A stretch of DNA of 50,500 bases from Photobacterium aquae (GCF_001029445.1 NZ_LDOT01000010.1:1-50500), one strand, 5' to 3'; numbered from the stretch's first letter, positions 17,265-27,146 are shown. Made by a program: numbers and translations. Notes: generated by a model not told the origin, from the sequence alone.

Positions 17265-18515
17265 TTACTTGCCGTCTGCTTCGATTTGCGCATTGTCCAC
17301 GACGTGGTTTTCACCGAGATCATCAGGCAGGATCAGGTTGAGGATAATTGCTACGATACCGCACAGGCTGATCCCTTGCAGGCTGAATTCACCGATCCCG
17401 AAGGCCATGCCACCGATCCCGAATACTAGAGTGACAGCAACAATGACTAAGTTTCGTGATTTGTGGAGGTCGACTTGGTTTTTAATCAGGGTATTGAGGC
17501 CAACGGTGGCAATTGAGCCGAACAATAAGATCATGATGCCGCCCATTACCGGAACCGGTATGGTCTGGAGCATTGCGCCGAGTTTACCGACAAAGGCAAG
17601 AACCAGTGCGGTGACGGCAGCCCAAGTCATGATGACGGGGTTAAAAGCCTTGGTGAGCATGACTGCCCCGGTAACTTCCGAATAAGTAGTGTTAGGCGGA
17701 GCGCCGAACATAGAGGCGGCAATGGTCGCGACACCGTCGCCAGCCATGGTGCGGTGCAGGCCCGGCTTCTTGAGGTAGTCCTTGCCGGTGACGTTTGAGA
17801 TAGCGAGCATATCGCCCACATGCTCGACGGCAGGGGCAATGGCAACCGGAATCATAAACAAGATGGCGTTGATGTTGAATTCGGGGAAGGTGAAGTTCGG
17901 CATGGCAAGCCAAGCAGCCTGCGCGACCGGCGTAAAGTCAACCACACCAAATGCCAAGCTCATCGTGTAGCCAGCGACAATGCCCGCCATGATCGGCACC
18001 AGTTTGAAAAAGCCTTTGGCGAACACGCTGAAGGCAATGGTGACAAGCAGTGAGATTGATGAAATCCATAATGCAGCGCTGCCATCGACCAGTTGGATAG
18101 CGCCATCACCGCTCTTGCCCAGTGCCATATTGACAGCCGAAGGTGCCAGGCCAAGGCCGATCACCATAATGACAGGGCCGACAACGACAGGGGGCAACAG
18201 CTTGTGGATGATGCCTACGCCTCGCACTTTGATCAGTGCCCCCATACAGATATACACCACACCGGCCATCATCAGGCCGCCCATGGTCGCAGCAATTCCC
18301 CAAGTTTGGATTCCGAACATGATAGGAGCAATAAACGCAAAAGAGGAGGCAAGGAAAATGGGGACGGAGCGTTTGGTGATAACTTGGAAGAGGAGGGTAC
18401 CGAAACCAGCACCGAAGAGGGCAACGTTGGGGTCAAGGCCGGTCAGGAGCGGGACCAGAACCAATGCACCAAACGCAACGAAGAGCATTTGGGCACCCTG
18501 TAAAATCTGCATCAT
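17265..18515 (-). CDS. uraA: Uracil permease, NCS2 family
   Basis: A proton-coupled uracil/xanthine-type symporter of the inner membrane, 416 residues from the chosen start. Family features are FGALVLVPLLTG, SSFAFIAPI, the substrate-site region VAIAPAVEHVGDM and PPNTTYSEV, in which the Glu pair matches UraA. The frame extends to a GTG at 18560. I prefer the ATG at 18515 because GGTGG lies 8 bases upstream and a PurR-like operator occupies 18563-18578, which would touch the GTG. It is convergent with upp, unlike the upp-uraA operon of E. coli. Confidence 0.92.
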   Translation of the reverse strand: MMQILQGAQMLFVAFGALVLVPLLTGLDPNVALFGAGFGTLLFQVITKRSVPIFLASSFAFIAPIMFGIQTWGIAATMGGLMMAGVVYICMGALIKVRGVGIIHKLLPPVVVGPVIMVIGLGLAPSAVNMALGKSGDGAIQLVDGSAALWISSISLLVTIAFSVFAKGFFKLVPIMAGIVAGYTMSLAFGVVDFTPVAQAAWLAMPNFTFPEFNINAILFMIPVAIAPAVEHVGDMLAISNVTGKDYLKKPGLHRTMAGDGVATIAASMFGAPPNTTYSEVTGAVMLTKAFNPVIMTWAAVTALVLAFVGKLGAMLQTIPVPVMGGIMILLFGSIATVGLNTLIKNQVDLHKSRNLVIVAVTLVFGIGGMAFGIGEFSLQGISLCGIVAIILNLILPDDLGENHVVDNAQIEADGK

Positions 18516-18562
18516 TGTGATATCCACCGAGCTAAAAATAAAATCGGGCAATGCTAGCACAG

Positions 18563-18578
18563 ACGCAAACGTTTACCC
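18563..18578. promoter_or_regulatory. PurR-like operator upstream of uraA
   Basis: ACGCAAACGTTTACCC matches the PurR consensus at 13 of 16 bases, with the left half perfect. It lies 48 bases before the preferred uraA ATG. Confidence 0.65.
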
Positions 18579-18809
18579 AGTGCTTAATATGAAAAAAATT
18601 AATAGTCGCAGATGGCTAACAGGTACAATAGAAAAATTACAATCCGTTGACGAAAGATTGTTATTTAGAGCAGATACTTATTGATGGAAGTAACAAAAAG
18701 TTGCTTTATTTCTGTTCAAAAAGGTACTGTATTTTTGACATGATCAGTTGCCGAGCCAGATAGGTTCAATTTATGATCAGCCCCTAACTTCAGTAATAAT
18801 GAGTGTTTT

Positions 18810-20021
18810 ATGCTGCGTGTGAGTTTACTCCTAATGGCACTGTTGGCGCTTCCTTTGAAAGCAGCAACCGTGACCAACCTGTATCAGGCTCAGGTAGTCC
18901 TGCCGGATACCGACCGCCAATCTGAACAGGCTGCCCGTCAACAGGCCCTTGAGCAGGTATTGGTAAAAGTATCGGGCCAAAGCTCGGTTGTGGGTAATGA
19001 CGTTATCCGCAAAGCACTTGGCAGCAGTAACCAGTATGTCAGCCAGATGGGCTACGGTAGGCTTAATGGCCAGCAAACATTGGAATTGGCGTTTGAACCT
19101 GCACGTATTCGTAGTTTGCTCAGCCAAGCTAAGGCGAGCTACTGGAACGCGCAACGCCCGAGTATTCTGGTTTGGCTGGTACAAGAACAAAACCGCAGTC
19201 GCGATATCATCTGGGATCAATCAGATAACCCATTGCTGGTACAGCTTGAAGATAATGCCGATCGCCGTGGTTTGCCGGTTATGATGCCAATCGGTGATTT
19301 CGAGGATGTGACAGCAATAAGTATCCCTGATCTTTGGGGTGGTTTTGTTCAGCCAGTTGCGAAGGCAAGTTTACGCTATCAGCCGGGGGCTGTATTGATT
19401 GTCAGAGCTCGCCAGCAGGGACAGGATCAATATGATTTAAGCTGGCAGTTATTTACTGAGCCTGCCGATCAAATGGACTCTGCTCAGTCAGCTCCGGTTG
19501 AAGGACGTTTGTCCGGCACGGCGGCCGGTGCGATCCAGCAGATGACAGATCAGATCGCCGATCAGCTTGGTGCCCGTTATGCCATTCCTCTGGGCGGCGA
19601 TACCAATGATCAGCTTTCGGTGGTGGTTGGCAATATCCATTCGGCAGAAGACTTTTTTACCTTGGAGCGGATGATCACTCATTTGAGCTCTGTTGCGGCG
19701 GTGAATGCCTACCGTATTCAAGGTGAGCAGGTTGAGTTTTCGGTTCAGCTGCTTAGTACCGAAGATGTTTTCCAGCGTGAGTTGAGCCAAGATAGCCGTT
19801 TGTCGGCAGTTACGGCGCCGTTGGATGAACAAGAGCGCATGGATACGGATAACGTGGTAGAAGGTGGCGTGATCCAGCCATCTCAGTTCAGTGCGCCGGT
19901 TGACTCGAGTTCAGATGAATCAGCGGCTCCGCAGCAGGTTGCGCCAGCAGCAGTTAAGCCAGCCAAGCAGGTGATGCAGTTTGAATGGCATGTACCCGCG
20001 GCGACGACAGTGGCTATCTAA
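18810..20021 (+). CDS. DUF2066 domain-containing exported protein
   Basis: 403 residues with a signal peptide (MLRVSLLLMALLALPLKA) and a DUF2066-like domain over roughly residues 20-280. Typical features are ARQQALEQVLVKVSG and RPSILVWLVQEQ. The last 80 residues are Pro/Ala/Gln-rich and probably disordered. No catalytic motif is visible and the function is unknown. It stands alone, divergent from uraA across about 300 bases, and ends in a strong terminator. Confidence 0.85.
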   Translation: MLRVSLLLMALLALPLKAATVTNLYQAQVVLPDTDRQSEQAARQQALEQVLVKVSGQSSVVGNDVIRKALGSSNQYVSQMGYGRLNGQQTLELAFEPARIRSLLSQAKASYWNAQRPSILVWLVQEQNRSRDIIWDQSDNPLLVQLEDNADRRGLPVMMPIGDFEDVTAISIPDLWGGFVQPVAKASLRYQPGAVLIVRARQQGQDQYDLSWQLFTEPADQMDSAQSAPVEGRLSGTAAGAIQQMTDQIADQLGARYAIPLGGDTNDQLSVVVGNIHSAEDFFTLERMITHLSSVAAVNAYRIQGEQVEFSVQLLSTEDVFQRELSQDSRLSAVTAPLDEQERMDTDNVVEGGVIQPSQFSAPVDSSSDESAAPQQVAPAAVKPAKQVMQFEWHVPAATTVAI

Positions 20022-20111
20022 TCCTAATCGTAGTCAATAGCGGATCATTTTCCGGTGCTGTTTCCGGTCGCGTACTAACCGTGATGGGTATAGCAAGGTA
20101 ACAAAAAGAAG

Positions 20112-20137
20112 ACGGTGGCTGAGGCCACCGTTTTTTT
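20112..20137. terminator. Bidirectional intrinsic terminator between the DUF2066 and DUF2069 genes
   Basis: Stem ACGGTGGC/GCCACCGT with a TGAG loop, followed by T7 on the right and preceded by an A-rich tract on the left. Confidence 0.92.
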
Positions 20138-20154
20138 GTATCAGCATCCGGCGA

Positions 20155-20577
20155 CTAACCTCTATAGCGCTCGTTTTCTTCTTTTTCTACCTGCGATAGG
20201 CGTTTGAGGCGAGAGCCCAACTCGCGGCCGCGCAGTCTGGCATACAGGGCATTGCCGACGAAGGCGGTACTCACGAGGCACAATTCAACTCCAGCCAGCC
20301 ATCTTTCGCCCTCATCGACCCATAGTAGGGTCAAAGCATGAAGAAAATAGAACATCAGAATGAAGTTGGCCCAGGCAAAGGTATAGGGTTTGCCTGCAAT
20401 GATCCCGCGCAATGGCAAAAGCAGCGGAAGTACCCAGATACCCGCCATGATCTGCGCATTGAGATGCGGGTGGGGGGAAAGCCATGATTGCCATAGTACG
20501 ACCCAGCCAGCAAGGCAGAAATAGGCGGCTTGGGCTGCAATGAGAACGAAACGGGTGCGGAGGTGGGGGGGAGTCAT
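20155..20577 (-). CDS. DUF2069 family membrane protein
   Basis: 140 residues with about four transmembrane helices and a basic, highly charged C-terminal tail. The pattern GIWVLPLLLPLRGIIAGKPYTFAW is typical of DUF2069 and is given here only as its two halves GIWVLPLLLPLRG and KPYTFAW in the protein's second and third helices. AGGAT precedes the ATG. It follows the WrbA-like gene by 55 bases and is probably in the same leftward operon. Function is unknown. Confidence 0.85.
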   Translation of the reverse strand: MTPPHLRTRFVLIAAQAAYFCLAGWVVLWQSWLSPHPHLNAQIMAGIWVLPLLLPLRGIIAGKPYTFAWANFILMFYFLHALTLLWVDEGERWLAGVELCLVSTAFVGNALYARLRGRELGSRLKRLSQVEKEENERYRG

Positions 20578-20632
20578 AGTTCACATCCTTGCAAACGTAT
20601 AAAGCCCGCATGGTGACATAACGGGCTGTAAT

Positions 20633-21554
<922 letters not shown>

Positions 21555-21689
21555 GGTGGTTATCTTCCTCGGCGTTGTCGGCTCTTGCCATCGCTAATGG
21601 CAGGGAGGTAACAAAGCAGTTTGTTTTTAGTATGTTGCACTATTGTATACGATGGCGGACGCAACGCAATGGCAGGGATCGCGTTTGCC

Positions 21690-21709
21690 CGTCCTGCATT
21701 GGCAGGACG
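21690..21709 (-). repeat. Hairpin downstream of bepA
   Basis: Eight-base stem CGTCCTGC/GCAGGACG with an ATTG loop, just after the bepA stop. It lacks a U run, so it may be an mRNA 3' stabiliser or a weak terminator. Confidence 0.5.
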
Positions 21710-21719
21710 AGCGAAAAGG

Positions 21720-23180
21720 TTAGCGTTGCAGGCTGGCTGCCCGCTGCTGATCGAGCCTTAACTGGTCGATTCGAGCATCGTAACGAGCTTGGTCCAATGA
21801 ATTGATTTCGACCAGCTGGCTGGCCTGAATGTAGTTCTGGATAGCCTTGGGCCAGGCCCCGTTAAGAGCGAACAATTCCGCCCTTGCCGCCAGTTCTGCA
21901 TCCCGTCGACCAACGGCAGCCTGACCTTGTGCCAGCATGTGCCAACCATTGGGATCATCGGGGTTGTCATGGGTGTACCGAGTCAGGATTGGGATGCTTT
22001 GGCTATACTTCCCTGCCTCCTGCATGGTATGGGCCAGGTTGAGCCGCAGGACATTGTTGCTTGGCGCGGATTTGAGGGCATTCTCCAGCCGCTTTATCGC
22101 CCTGCCATACTGTTTTTGGTAGAGATCGAGATCCGTGGCCGTATCGATATAGAAACGGTTGTTGGGCTCCTTGGCCAGCAATGGGGACAATAACGCCTGA
22201 GCTTGCTGGTACTTGCCGCTGTCAATGTAGACGATGGCCTTGCCGTAGTTGAGCGCATCTCGGGTCTGCGGGGTCGCGCGTTTGAGCTGGCGATCGAACC
22301 AATTCAGCGCGGCATCGCTGTCTAGTCCGGCAAACCGGGCAATGATCCGCGAGCGGGCGAGATGGTAGCGCTCTGAGTAACCGACGTTGGTCTTTGGGTA
22401 TTGGTTAGCGCGGCTGCGGCTGTCGGCAATCCGGGATTCAGGCAATGGGTGGGTCAGCAGCATCGGTGGCGGTGTGCTGGCATAGCGGTACTCGTCGGCC
22501 AAGCGGCCGAAGAATCGCGGCATAGCCTGAACATCGAAGCCGGACTTGGCCAAGGTCGCAATACCGATCCGGTCGGCTTCTTTTTCATTGCTGCGGGTAT
22601 AGTTGATCTGTCCCTGGGCCGAGGCTGCGGTGGTGGCATGGATTGCCGCCATCCCTGCTTCCGGCGAGGCAATGGCCAGCATCAGCGAGCCGATAAGAGC
22701 AGCCATCGTAGCCGGTGATTTGCGGGCTTGGTCTTCCATGCTCCGAGCTAGGTGGCGTTGGGTAACGTGGGCAATTTCGTGCGCGACCACCGAGGCGAGC
22801 TCGCTCTCGCTCTTGGCATAAAGGAAGAGCCCAGAGTGAACGGCAACATGCCCGCCGAAGAAGGCGAAAGCATTCAAGGCTCGGTTTTGGATCATGAAAA
22901 AGGTAAAAGGGGTTTTGACACCGTTGGCGTTGGCAACGAGGCGATGGCCAAGATCTTGAATATAGTCGGAAAGTAAGGGGTCGCTGATCACCGGCATACT
23001 GGCGCGGATCATGCGCATGTAGGCATCGCCGTATTCCATTTCTTTCTCGATGGTCAGGGTCGAGGCTGCGGCCGTACCTATCTCAGGCAACTGGGCGGGA
23101 TCACTGGCCGTCGCGGGCAAGCTGGTCCCTAGCAATGCACCGATAAGAAAATAGGCTGGTGCTTTAGCGAATAGAGTCAT
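21720..23180 (-). CDS. bepA: Periplasmic M48 metalloprotease and chaperone BepA
   Basis: Quality-control protease of outer-membrane assembly (LptD and BAM). 486 residues from the chosen ATG: a signal peptide (MTLFAKAPAYFLIG...PATA), the M48 domain with zinc motif HEIAH (about 134-138) and the third-ligand region RSNEKEADRIG, then C-terminal TPR repeats (about 300-470). The frame continues 11 residues upstream, but only the shorter start gives a normal signal peptide. Neither start has a clear Shine-Dalgarno. Divergent from the tusA-like and perM genes, as E. coli bepA is from perM. Confidence 0.95.
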   Translation of the reverse strand: MTLFAKAPAYFLIGALLGTSLPATASDPAQLPEIGTAAASTLTIEKEMEYGDAYMRMIRASMPVISDPLLSDYIQDLGHRLVANANGVKTPFTFFMIQNRALNAFAFFGGHVAVHSGLFLYAKSESELASVVAHEIAHVTQRHLARSMEDQARKSPATMAALIGSLMLAIASPEAGMAAIHATTAASAQGQINYTRSNEKEADRIGIATLAKSGFDVQAMPRFFGRLADEYRYASTPPPMLLTHPLPESRIADSRSRANQYPKTNVGYSERYHLARSRIIARFAGLDSDAALNWFDRQLKRATPQTRDALNYGKAIVYIDSGKYQQAQALLSPLLAKEPNNRFYIDTATDLDLYQKQYGRAIKRLENALKSAPSNNVLRLNLAHTMQEAGKYSQSIPILTRYTHDNPDDPNGWHMLAQGQAAVGRRDAELAARAELFALNGAWPKAIQNYIQASQLVEINSLDQARYDARIDQLRLDQQRAASLQR

Positions 23181-23258
23181 AGTAATAATTATACCGCCTT
23201 CTTGCTGTCGCATACTGCGAGGCTAAATCAATCCTGAATGGAGCCCATATAAGGGGGT

Positions 23259-23307
23259 ATGACAACGAAACCTTTGTCTGGTTTCTTTTTTGTCTTGTCG
23301 TTGTCAT
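23259..23307 (+). promoter_or_regulatory. Nested inverted repeats before the TusA-like gene
   Basis: An outer perfect ten-base inverted repeat, ATGACAACGA and TCGTTGTCAT, encloses GAAACC/GGTTTC with a seven-base loop and six T directly after it. The inner part has the form of an intrinsic terminator (23267-23291). A TACAAT at 23309-23314 could be a -10, in which case the outer repeat would be an operator. Confidence 0.5.
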
Positions 23308-23359
23308 TTACAATAACCTGATGGAGACAAGATGTCAGTACAAGGAAAGGGATCTTTCA

Positions 23360-23578
23360 ATGCTCGATTTAACCAAGGAACGTTGCCCGATGGCTCTGCT
23401 GCTGGCAAAGCGAGCAGCAGAATCGCTCAGTCCGGGCGATGCATTGGCGATCCTCATCATTGATACGGGGGCAAGGCAGGATATTCCCCGTTACTTCTCT
23501 TCTACTCGTAATTTTTCGTTGAACACGCTTGAAGACAGCCCGCATCGGCTGCTAATCACTGTGACCAAAAGGTTGTAA
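23360..23578 (+). CDS. TusA/SirA-like sulfur-relay family protein
   Basis: 72 residues. The family motif is present near the start (LDLTKERCPMALL, cysteine at residue 9), the position of the persulfide-carrying cysteine in TusA. I chose the ATG at 23360 because AGGAAAGGG lies upstream and the longer frame adds residues before the family domain. It is probably not TusA proper, because it differs in the rest of the sequence and is paired with perM, 6 bases downstream. Its sulfur partner is unknown. Confidence 0.82.
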   Translation: MLDLTKERCPMALLLAKRAAESLSPGDALAILIIDTGARQDIPRYFSSTRNFSLNTLEDSPHRLLITVTKRL

Positions 23579-23584
23579 ACACTT

Positions 23585-24661
23585 ATGCTCGATATGCTGA
23601 CCCGCTGGTATCAGCGACGCTTCTCTGACCCCCATGCCGTGAGCCTAGTGGCTATTTTGCTAGGGGGATTTCTTACTATTTACTTTTTCGGGAACCTCAT
23701 CGCACCGCTGTTGGTGGCGATTGTTTTGGCTTATTTGCTCGAATGGCCGGTAAGCCAACTCACCCGCCTTGGTTTGCCTCGCACACCGGCCGTGACGCTG
23801 GTGCTGCTGGTTTTTGCCGGCCTGATGGTGATGGCGGTATTCGGGCTGATGCCAACCATCTGGCATCAGGTCGCCAATCTTGTTGCTGAGCTCCCGAATA
23901 TGTTCAATGGCCTGCAGGAATATGTGTCGAGCTTGCCGGAGCGTTACCCTGATTTCGTCCAGCCCCACCAGATCAGCTCGGTGATGATGACTTTCCGCGA
24001 CAAGGTGATGGGGATGGGGGAGAGCGTCCTCAAAGGCTCGCTTTCATCACTGGTCAGCCTGGCGACAATCGCGGTATACCTGATCCTGGTACCACTGCTG
24101 GTCTTTTTCCTGCTTAAGGACAAAGACGAGATGATGGCGATGCTCAAGGGATTCCTGCCCCGTAACCGCCGCCTGGCGAGCGAAGTCGGTGCCGAGATGA
24201 ACGAGCAGATCTCGAATTATATCCGCGGCAAGGTTACCGAGATTTTTATTGTCGGCATCGCCAGCTACGTGACGTTCGAGGTGATGGGCCTACGCTATGC
24301 GGTTCTGCTTGGGGTGCTGGTGGGCTTTTCGGTCCTGATCCCGTATATCGGGGCCGCTGCCGTGACCTTGCCGGTGGCGATGGTCGGCTTGTTCCAGTGG
24401 GGGATCAGCCCTGATTTCTGGTGGCTGCTGGTAGCCTACGGCATTATTCAGGCCCTTGATGGCAACGTGTTGGTTCCGGTGCTGTTTTCCGAGGCCGTCA
24501 ATCTTCACCCTGTGGCGATCATCGTCTCGGTGTTGGTGTTCGGCGGTTTGTGGGGCTTCTGGGGCGTGTTCTTTGCCATTCCGCTGGCAACCTTGGTCAA
24601 GGCCGTTTGGCATGCGCTGTCGTCCGCTGAGTTTAGCGAAGAGCCCGCTTCGAGCGAGTAG
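23585..24661 (+). CDS. perM: PerM, AI-2E family transporter
   Basis: 358 residues with about eight transmembrane segments in the family arrangement: an N-terminal pair, a hydrophilic region (about 95-145), then the conserved C-terminal half with PYIGAAAVTLPV and the terminal WGFWGVFFAIPLATL. The family includes the autoinducer-2 exporter TqsA and sodium/proton antiporters, so the substrate is open. It shares an operon with the TusA-like gene and is divergent from bepA, as in E. coli. Confidence 0.92.
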   Translation: MLDMLTRWYQRRFSDPHAVSLVAILLGGFLTIYFFGNLIAPLLVAIVLAYLLEWPVSQLTRLGLPRTPAVTLVLLVFAGLMVMAVFGLMPTIWHQVANLVAELPNMFNGLQEYVSSLPERYPDFVQPHQISSVMMTFRDKVMGMGESVLKGSLSSLVSLATIAVYLILVPLLVFFLLKDKDEMMAMLKGFLPRNRRLASEVGAEMNEQISNYIRGKVTEIFIVGIASYVTFEVMGLRYAVLLGVLVGFSVLIPYIGAAAVTLPVAMVGLFQWGISPDFWWLLVAYGIIQALDGNVLVPVLFSEAVNLHPVAIIVSVLVFGGLWGFWGVFFAIPLATLVKAVWHALSSAEFSEEPASSE

Positions 24662-24679
24662 TGAATACGATATACAGAA

Positions 24680-24705
24680 AAGGCCGCAATATTGCGGCCT
24701 TTTTT
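24680..24705 (+). terminator. Intrinsic terminator of perM
   Basis: Ten-base stem AAGGCCGCAA/TTGCGGCCTT with a TA loop, followed by further T. The A-rich left side may let it serve bcp from the other strand. Confidence 0.93.
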
Positions 24706-24726
24706 ATGGTTCGGGGTTAGCCGCTG

Positions 24727-25197
24727 TTATTGGGCGTCTTTGAGGTAGTTTAGGACGACGTCGTGGTGGTCTTTGGTTTTGAACTTGTCGAATACGTGCT
24801 CGATCACCCCGTTCTCGTCGATCAGGAAGCTGATGCGGTGCAGGCCGTCGTAAACCTTGCCCATGAATTTCTTCTCCCCCCAGACACCGAATTGTTCTGC
24901 AACGGCATGGTCTTCGTCTGACAGCAGGGTGAAGTTGAGGTCGTCGCGCTCGATGAACTTCGGCAGGCGCTTAACCGGATCGATACTGATCCCCAGAACC
25001 TCGACATTGAAGCTATCCAGCTCTGTCTTGCTATCGCGCAGGCCACAGGCTTGGACCGTACAACCCGGGGTCATGGCTTTCGGGTAGAAATAGGCCAGAA
25101 CTTTTTTTCCTTTGAAATCGGCAAGGCTGACAGGATCGCCGTTCTGGTTGTTCAATGTGAAGTTTGGGGCAGCCGTGCCGGCGGTCAAGGTCTTCAT
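24727..25197 (-). CDS. bcp: Thioredoxin-dependent peroxiredoxin Bcp
   Basis: Reduces hydrogen and organic peroxides. The 156-residue product carries PKAMTPGCTVQACGLRD, with peroxidatic C46 and resolving C51 five residues later, the arrangement of the BCP/PrxQ class. It follows gcvR by 10 bases on the same strand, as in E. coli. Confidence 0.96.
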   Translation of the reverse strand: MKTLTAGTAAPNFTLNNQNGDPVSLADFKGKKVLAYFYPKAMTPGCTVQACGLRDSKTELDSFNVEVLGISIDPVKRLPKFIERDDLNFTLLSDEDHAVAEQFGVWGEKKFMGKVYDGLHRISFLIDENGVIEHVFDKFKTKDHHDVVLNYLKDAQ

Positions 25198-25207
25198 ATT
25201 GGTATCC

Positions 25208-25747
25208 TTATTGGTTGTGACCGACGAAGGTGACTTTGCCTGTTACCTGTAAGGTATGGCAAAGCACTTCAAATTCTTCTTGTAGTGTCATTAGGTTGCA
25301 GCCTTCAGGCAGGGTAGTGCCAATAAGCAGCTGAAACGTGTTGGCGGTTTCTGGGGTGTTGCTCTCGAGGGTTTGCGCACTGAGCGAAGCGATGCTGAGG
25401 CCTCGGGCGGCCAGGAAACGGGTAAAGGGTTCGGTCAGTCCCGGACTGTCATTGGCTTCAACATGAAACTCGGCACTGTATGGTGAGTAGCGTTGCTCAT
25501 GCTTGCTGGTGCGTTTCATCACGGTCAGTAAATCGTGTTCAAGCGCGGTGAGCGGCAAAGTCGACTCGACCCGGGTAATAGCGTTGGCATTGCCAGACAG
25601 CAACATGAACAGGGTAAACTCACTGCCAAGCAGTGCCAGACGGCTGTCGATGATGTTGCAGCCACACTGGGTGATCAACCGGATAATCTCATCGGAGATA
25701 CCTGGGCGGTCTTTTCCGACAGCAGTGACGACTAAATAATGTTCCAT
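25208..25747 (-). CDS. gcvR: Glycine cleavage system transcriptional repressor GcvR
   Basis: 179 residues made of two ACT domains, the first beginning YLVVTAVGKDRPGISDEI and the second near residue 92 (FHVEANDSPGL). In E. coli GcvR binds glycine and restrains the activator GcvA; it has no DNA-binding domain of its own, which is the case here. It heads the gcvR-bcp pair and is divergent from dapA across 481 bases. Confidence 0.94.
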   Translation of the reverse strand: MEHYLVVTAVGKDRPGISDEIIRLITQCGCNIIDSRLALLGSEFTLFMLLSGNANAITRVESTLPLTALEHDLLTVMKRTSKHEQRYSPYSAEFHVEANDSPGLTEPFTRFLAARGLSIASLSAQTLESNTPETANTFQLLIGTTLPEGCNLMTLQEEFEVLCHTLQVTGKVTFVGHNQ

Positions 25748-25873
25748 ATTGATTACATCATGTTATGAGTACCTGATGCATGGTAGCACAGCCATCTGCC
25801 GAGCCAAGTGCCAACGCTGCAAAATTAGGCTTTCGGCAAGGAGTTAGGGATCTTCAATTTACATAACTCTGGC

Positions 25874-25902
25874 TTGAGTTTACTGTTACTGAAAAGTAGT
25901 AT
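25874..25902 (+). promoter_or_regulatory. Candidate promoter upstream of dapA
   Basis: TTGAGT and TAGTAT separated by exactly 17 bases. A transcript from here would start near 25909 and carry a leader of about 320 bases into dapA. Confidence 0.35.
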
Positions 25903-26086
25903 GGTTTCTCTTGGCCGCCTTATTATTCGCTTTTGTGGCATATTTAGGGGCTGTTGGACTTTCAATCATTGACCTTTCATTTTTATGCGGCACCGTAACC
26001 GGTTTGCCTCGTTCTGAGCACAGGCACGTGCTCTTATACTGGATGATACGGAGCTGTTGGATGACACCATTGCTCTTTGGGTAGCG

Positions 26087-26137
26087 CCTGAAAAATGCTT
26101 ATAGTATCCCGGTACGGGAATTTGAGCGTTTTTCAGG
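26087..26137 (+). repeat. Compound hairpin in the dapA leader
   Basis: A nine-base outer stem, CCTGAAAAA/TTTTTCAGG, encloses an inner stem, TCCCG/CGGGA, with a GTA loop. The two stems are separated by unpaired arms of 11 and 9 bases. It lies about 90 bases before the dapA start. Confidence 0.55.
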
Positions 26138-26228
26138 ATTTACCGGGTAATTTTTGAGAGATCACCAGACCCTGGAGCCCCCGAAGATAAGGATGCCGGG
26201 TCGATAGTTATTCAAGGGGAGTAAGGAT

Positions 26229-27110
26229 ATGTTTTCAGGCAGTATGGTTGCGCTGATCACGCCGTTTGATGAGAACGGTGAAGTAGACTACGCCAGTTTG
26301 GCGTCGTTGGTAGAATATCACATCGCGGCAGGTACCGACGCTATTGTCTCCGTGGGGACAACTGGCGAATCGACGACCCTGACCGTCGATGAGCACGTCA
26401 AGGTCGTTCAGAAGACCGTGGAATACGCACAGGGCCGAGTGCCTGTATTGGCCGGTACGGGGGCAAACGCCACCCACGAAGCCATCACCATGACCAAATT
26501 GATGAGCGATACCGGCATTGTCGGTTGCCTGAGTGTCACACCTTATTACAACAAACCAACTCAAGAAGGTTTGTACCAACATTATAAGGCAATCGCGGAA
26601 TCAACAGAGCTGCCTCAGTTCCTTTACAATGTACCGGGCCGTACCGGTGTTGACTTGCTGCCGGAAACTGTTGCTCGCTTGGCGAAGCTGGACAATATCG
26701 TTGGTATTAAAGATGCGACGGCGGATTTGTCACGGGTGAGAAAAACCCGGGAACTTTGCGGGCCTGAGTTTATCCAATTGAGCGGTGATGATGCGACGGG
26801 GTTGGACTTCCTCGACGAGGGTGGCCACGGGGTTATTTCGGTGACCGCTAACGTTGCTGCACCAGACATGGCATTGATGTTCAAGCTGGCATTAAGCGGC
26901 CAGATGGACGCGGCTCGTGAGATCAATCAACGTCTGATGCCATTGCACAAGCAATTGTTTGTTGAATCAAACCCAATCCCGGTAAAATGGGCAGCACATC
27001 AATTGGGCTTGATCACGTATGGCGATTTACGCCTGCCGCTGACCAAGCTAAGTGAAAATGCCCAACCAGTGGTCGAAGCAGCGCTGAAGGATGCGAACGT
27101 ACTGCTGTAG
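26229..27110 (+). CDS. dapA: 4-hydroxy-tetrahydrodipicolinate synthase
   Basis: Condenses pyruvate with aspartate semialdehyde, the first committed step of lysine and meso-diaminopimelate synthesis. The 293-residue TIM barrel has the Schiff-base lysine K161 (VGIKDAT), T44 and T45 (GTTGES), Y107 (TPYYNKP), Y133 ([10 protein letters not shown]) and R138, matching the E. coli positions. It is followed by bamC after 36 bases, the classic dapA-bamC (nlpB) pair. Confidence 0.98.
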   Translation: MFSGSMVALITPFDENGEVDYASLASLVEYHIAAGTDAIVSVGTTGESTTLTVDEHVKVVQKTVEYAQGRVPVLAGTGANATHEAITMTKLMSDTGIVGCLSVTPYYNKPTQEGLYQHYKAIAESTELPQFLYNVPGRTGVDLLPETVARLAKLDNIVGIKDATADLSRVRKTRELCGPEFIQLSGDDATGLDFLDEGGHGVISVTANVAAPDMALMFKLALSGQMDAAREINQRLMPLHKQLFVESNPIPVKWAAHQLGLITYGDLRLPLTKLSENAQPVVEAALKDANVLL

Positions 27111-27146
27111 GTAATGGGCAACCGGCTTTAGAGCGTAGGAAAGCGA

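Larger units (their letters stand above)
25748..26228. other. Long gene-free region between gcvR and dapA
   Basis: 481 bases without a credible protein gene. It contains a rightward promoter candidate and a compound hairpin, both listed separately, and ends in the dapA Shine-Dalgarno AAGGGGAGTAAGG. A micro frame encoding MTPLLFG starts near 26061; I do not count it as a gene. The region is long enough for a small RNA or a regulatory leader. Confidence 0.6.

Noticed and set aside
23188..23193. TATAAT on the minus strand next to the bepA ATG, suggesting a leaderless mRNA
   Set aside because: There is no -35 at 16 or 17 bases and no extended -10, so it may be chance.
26061..26084. Seven-codon frame (MTPLLFG) before dapA as a leader peptide
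   Set aside because: No lysine or repeated control codons and no convincing Shine-Dalgarno.
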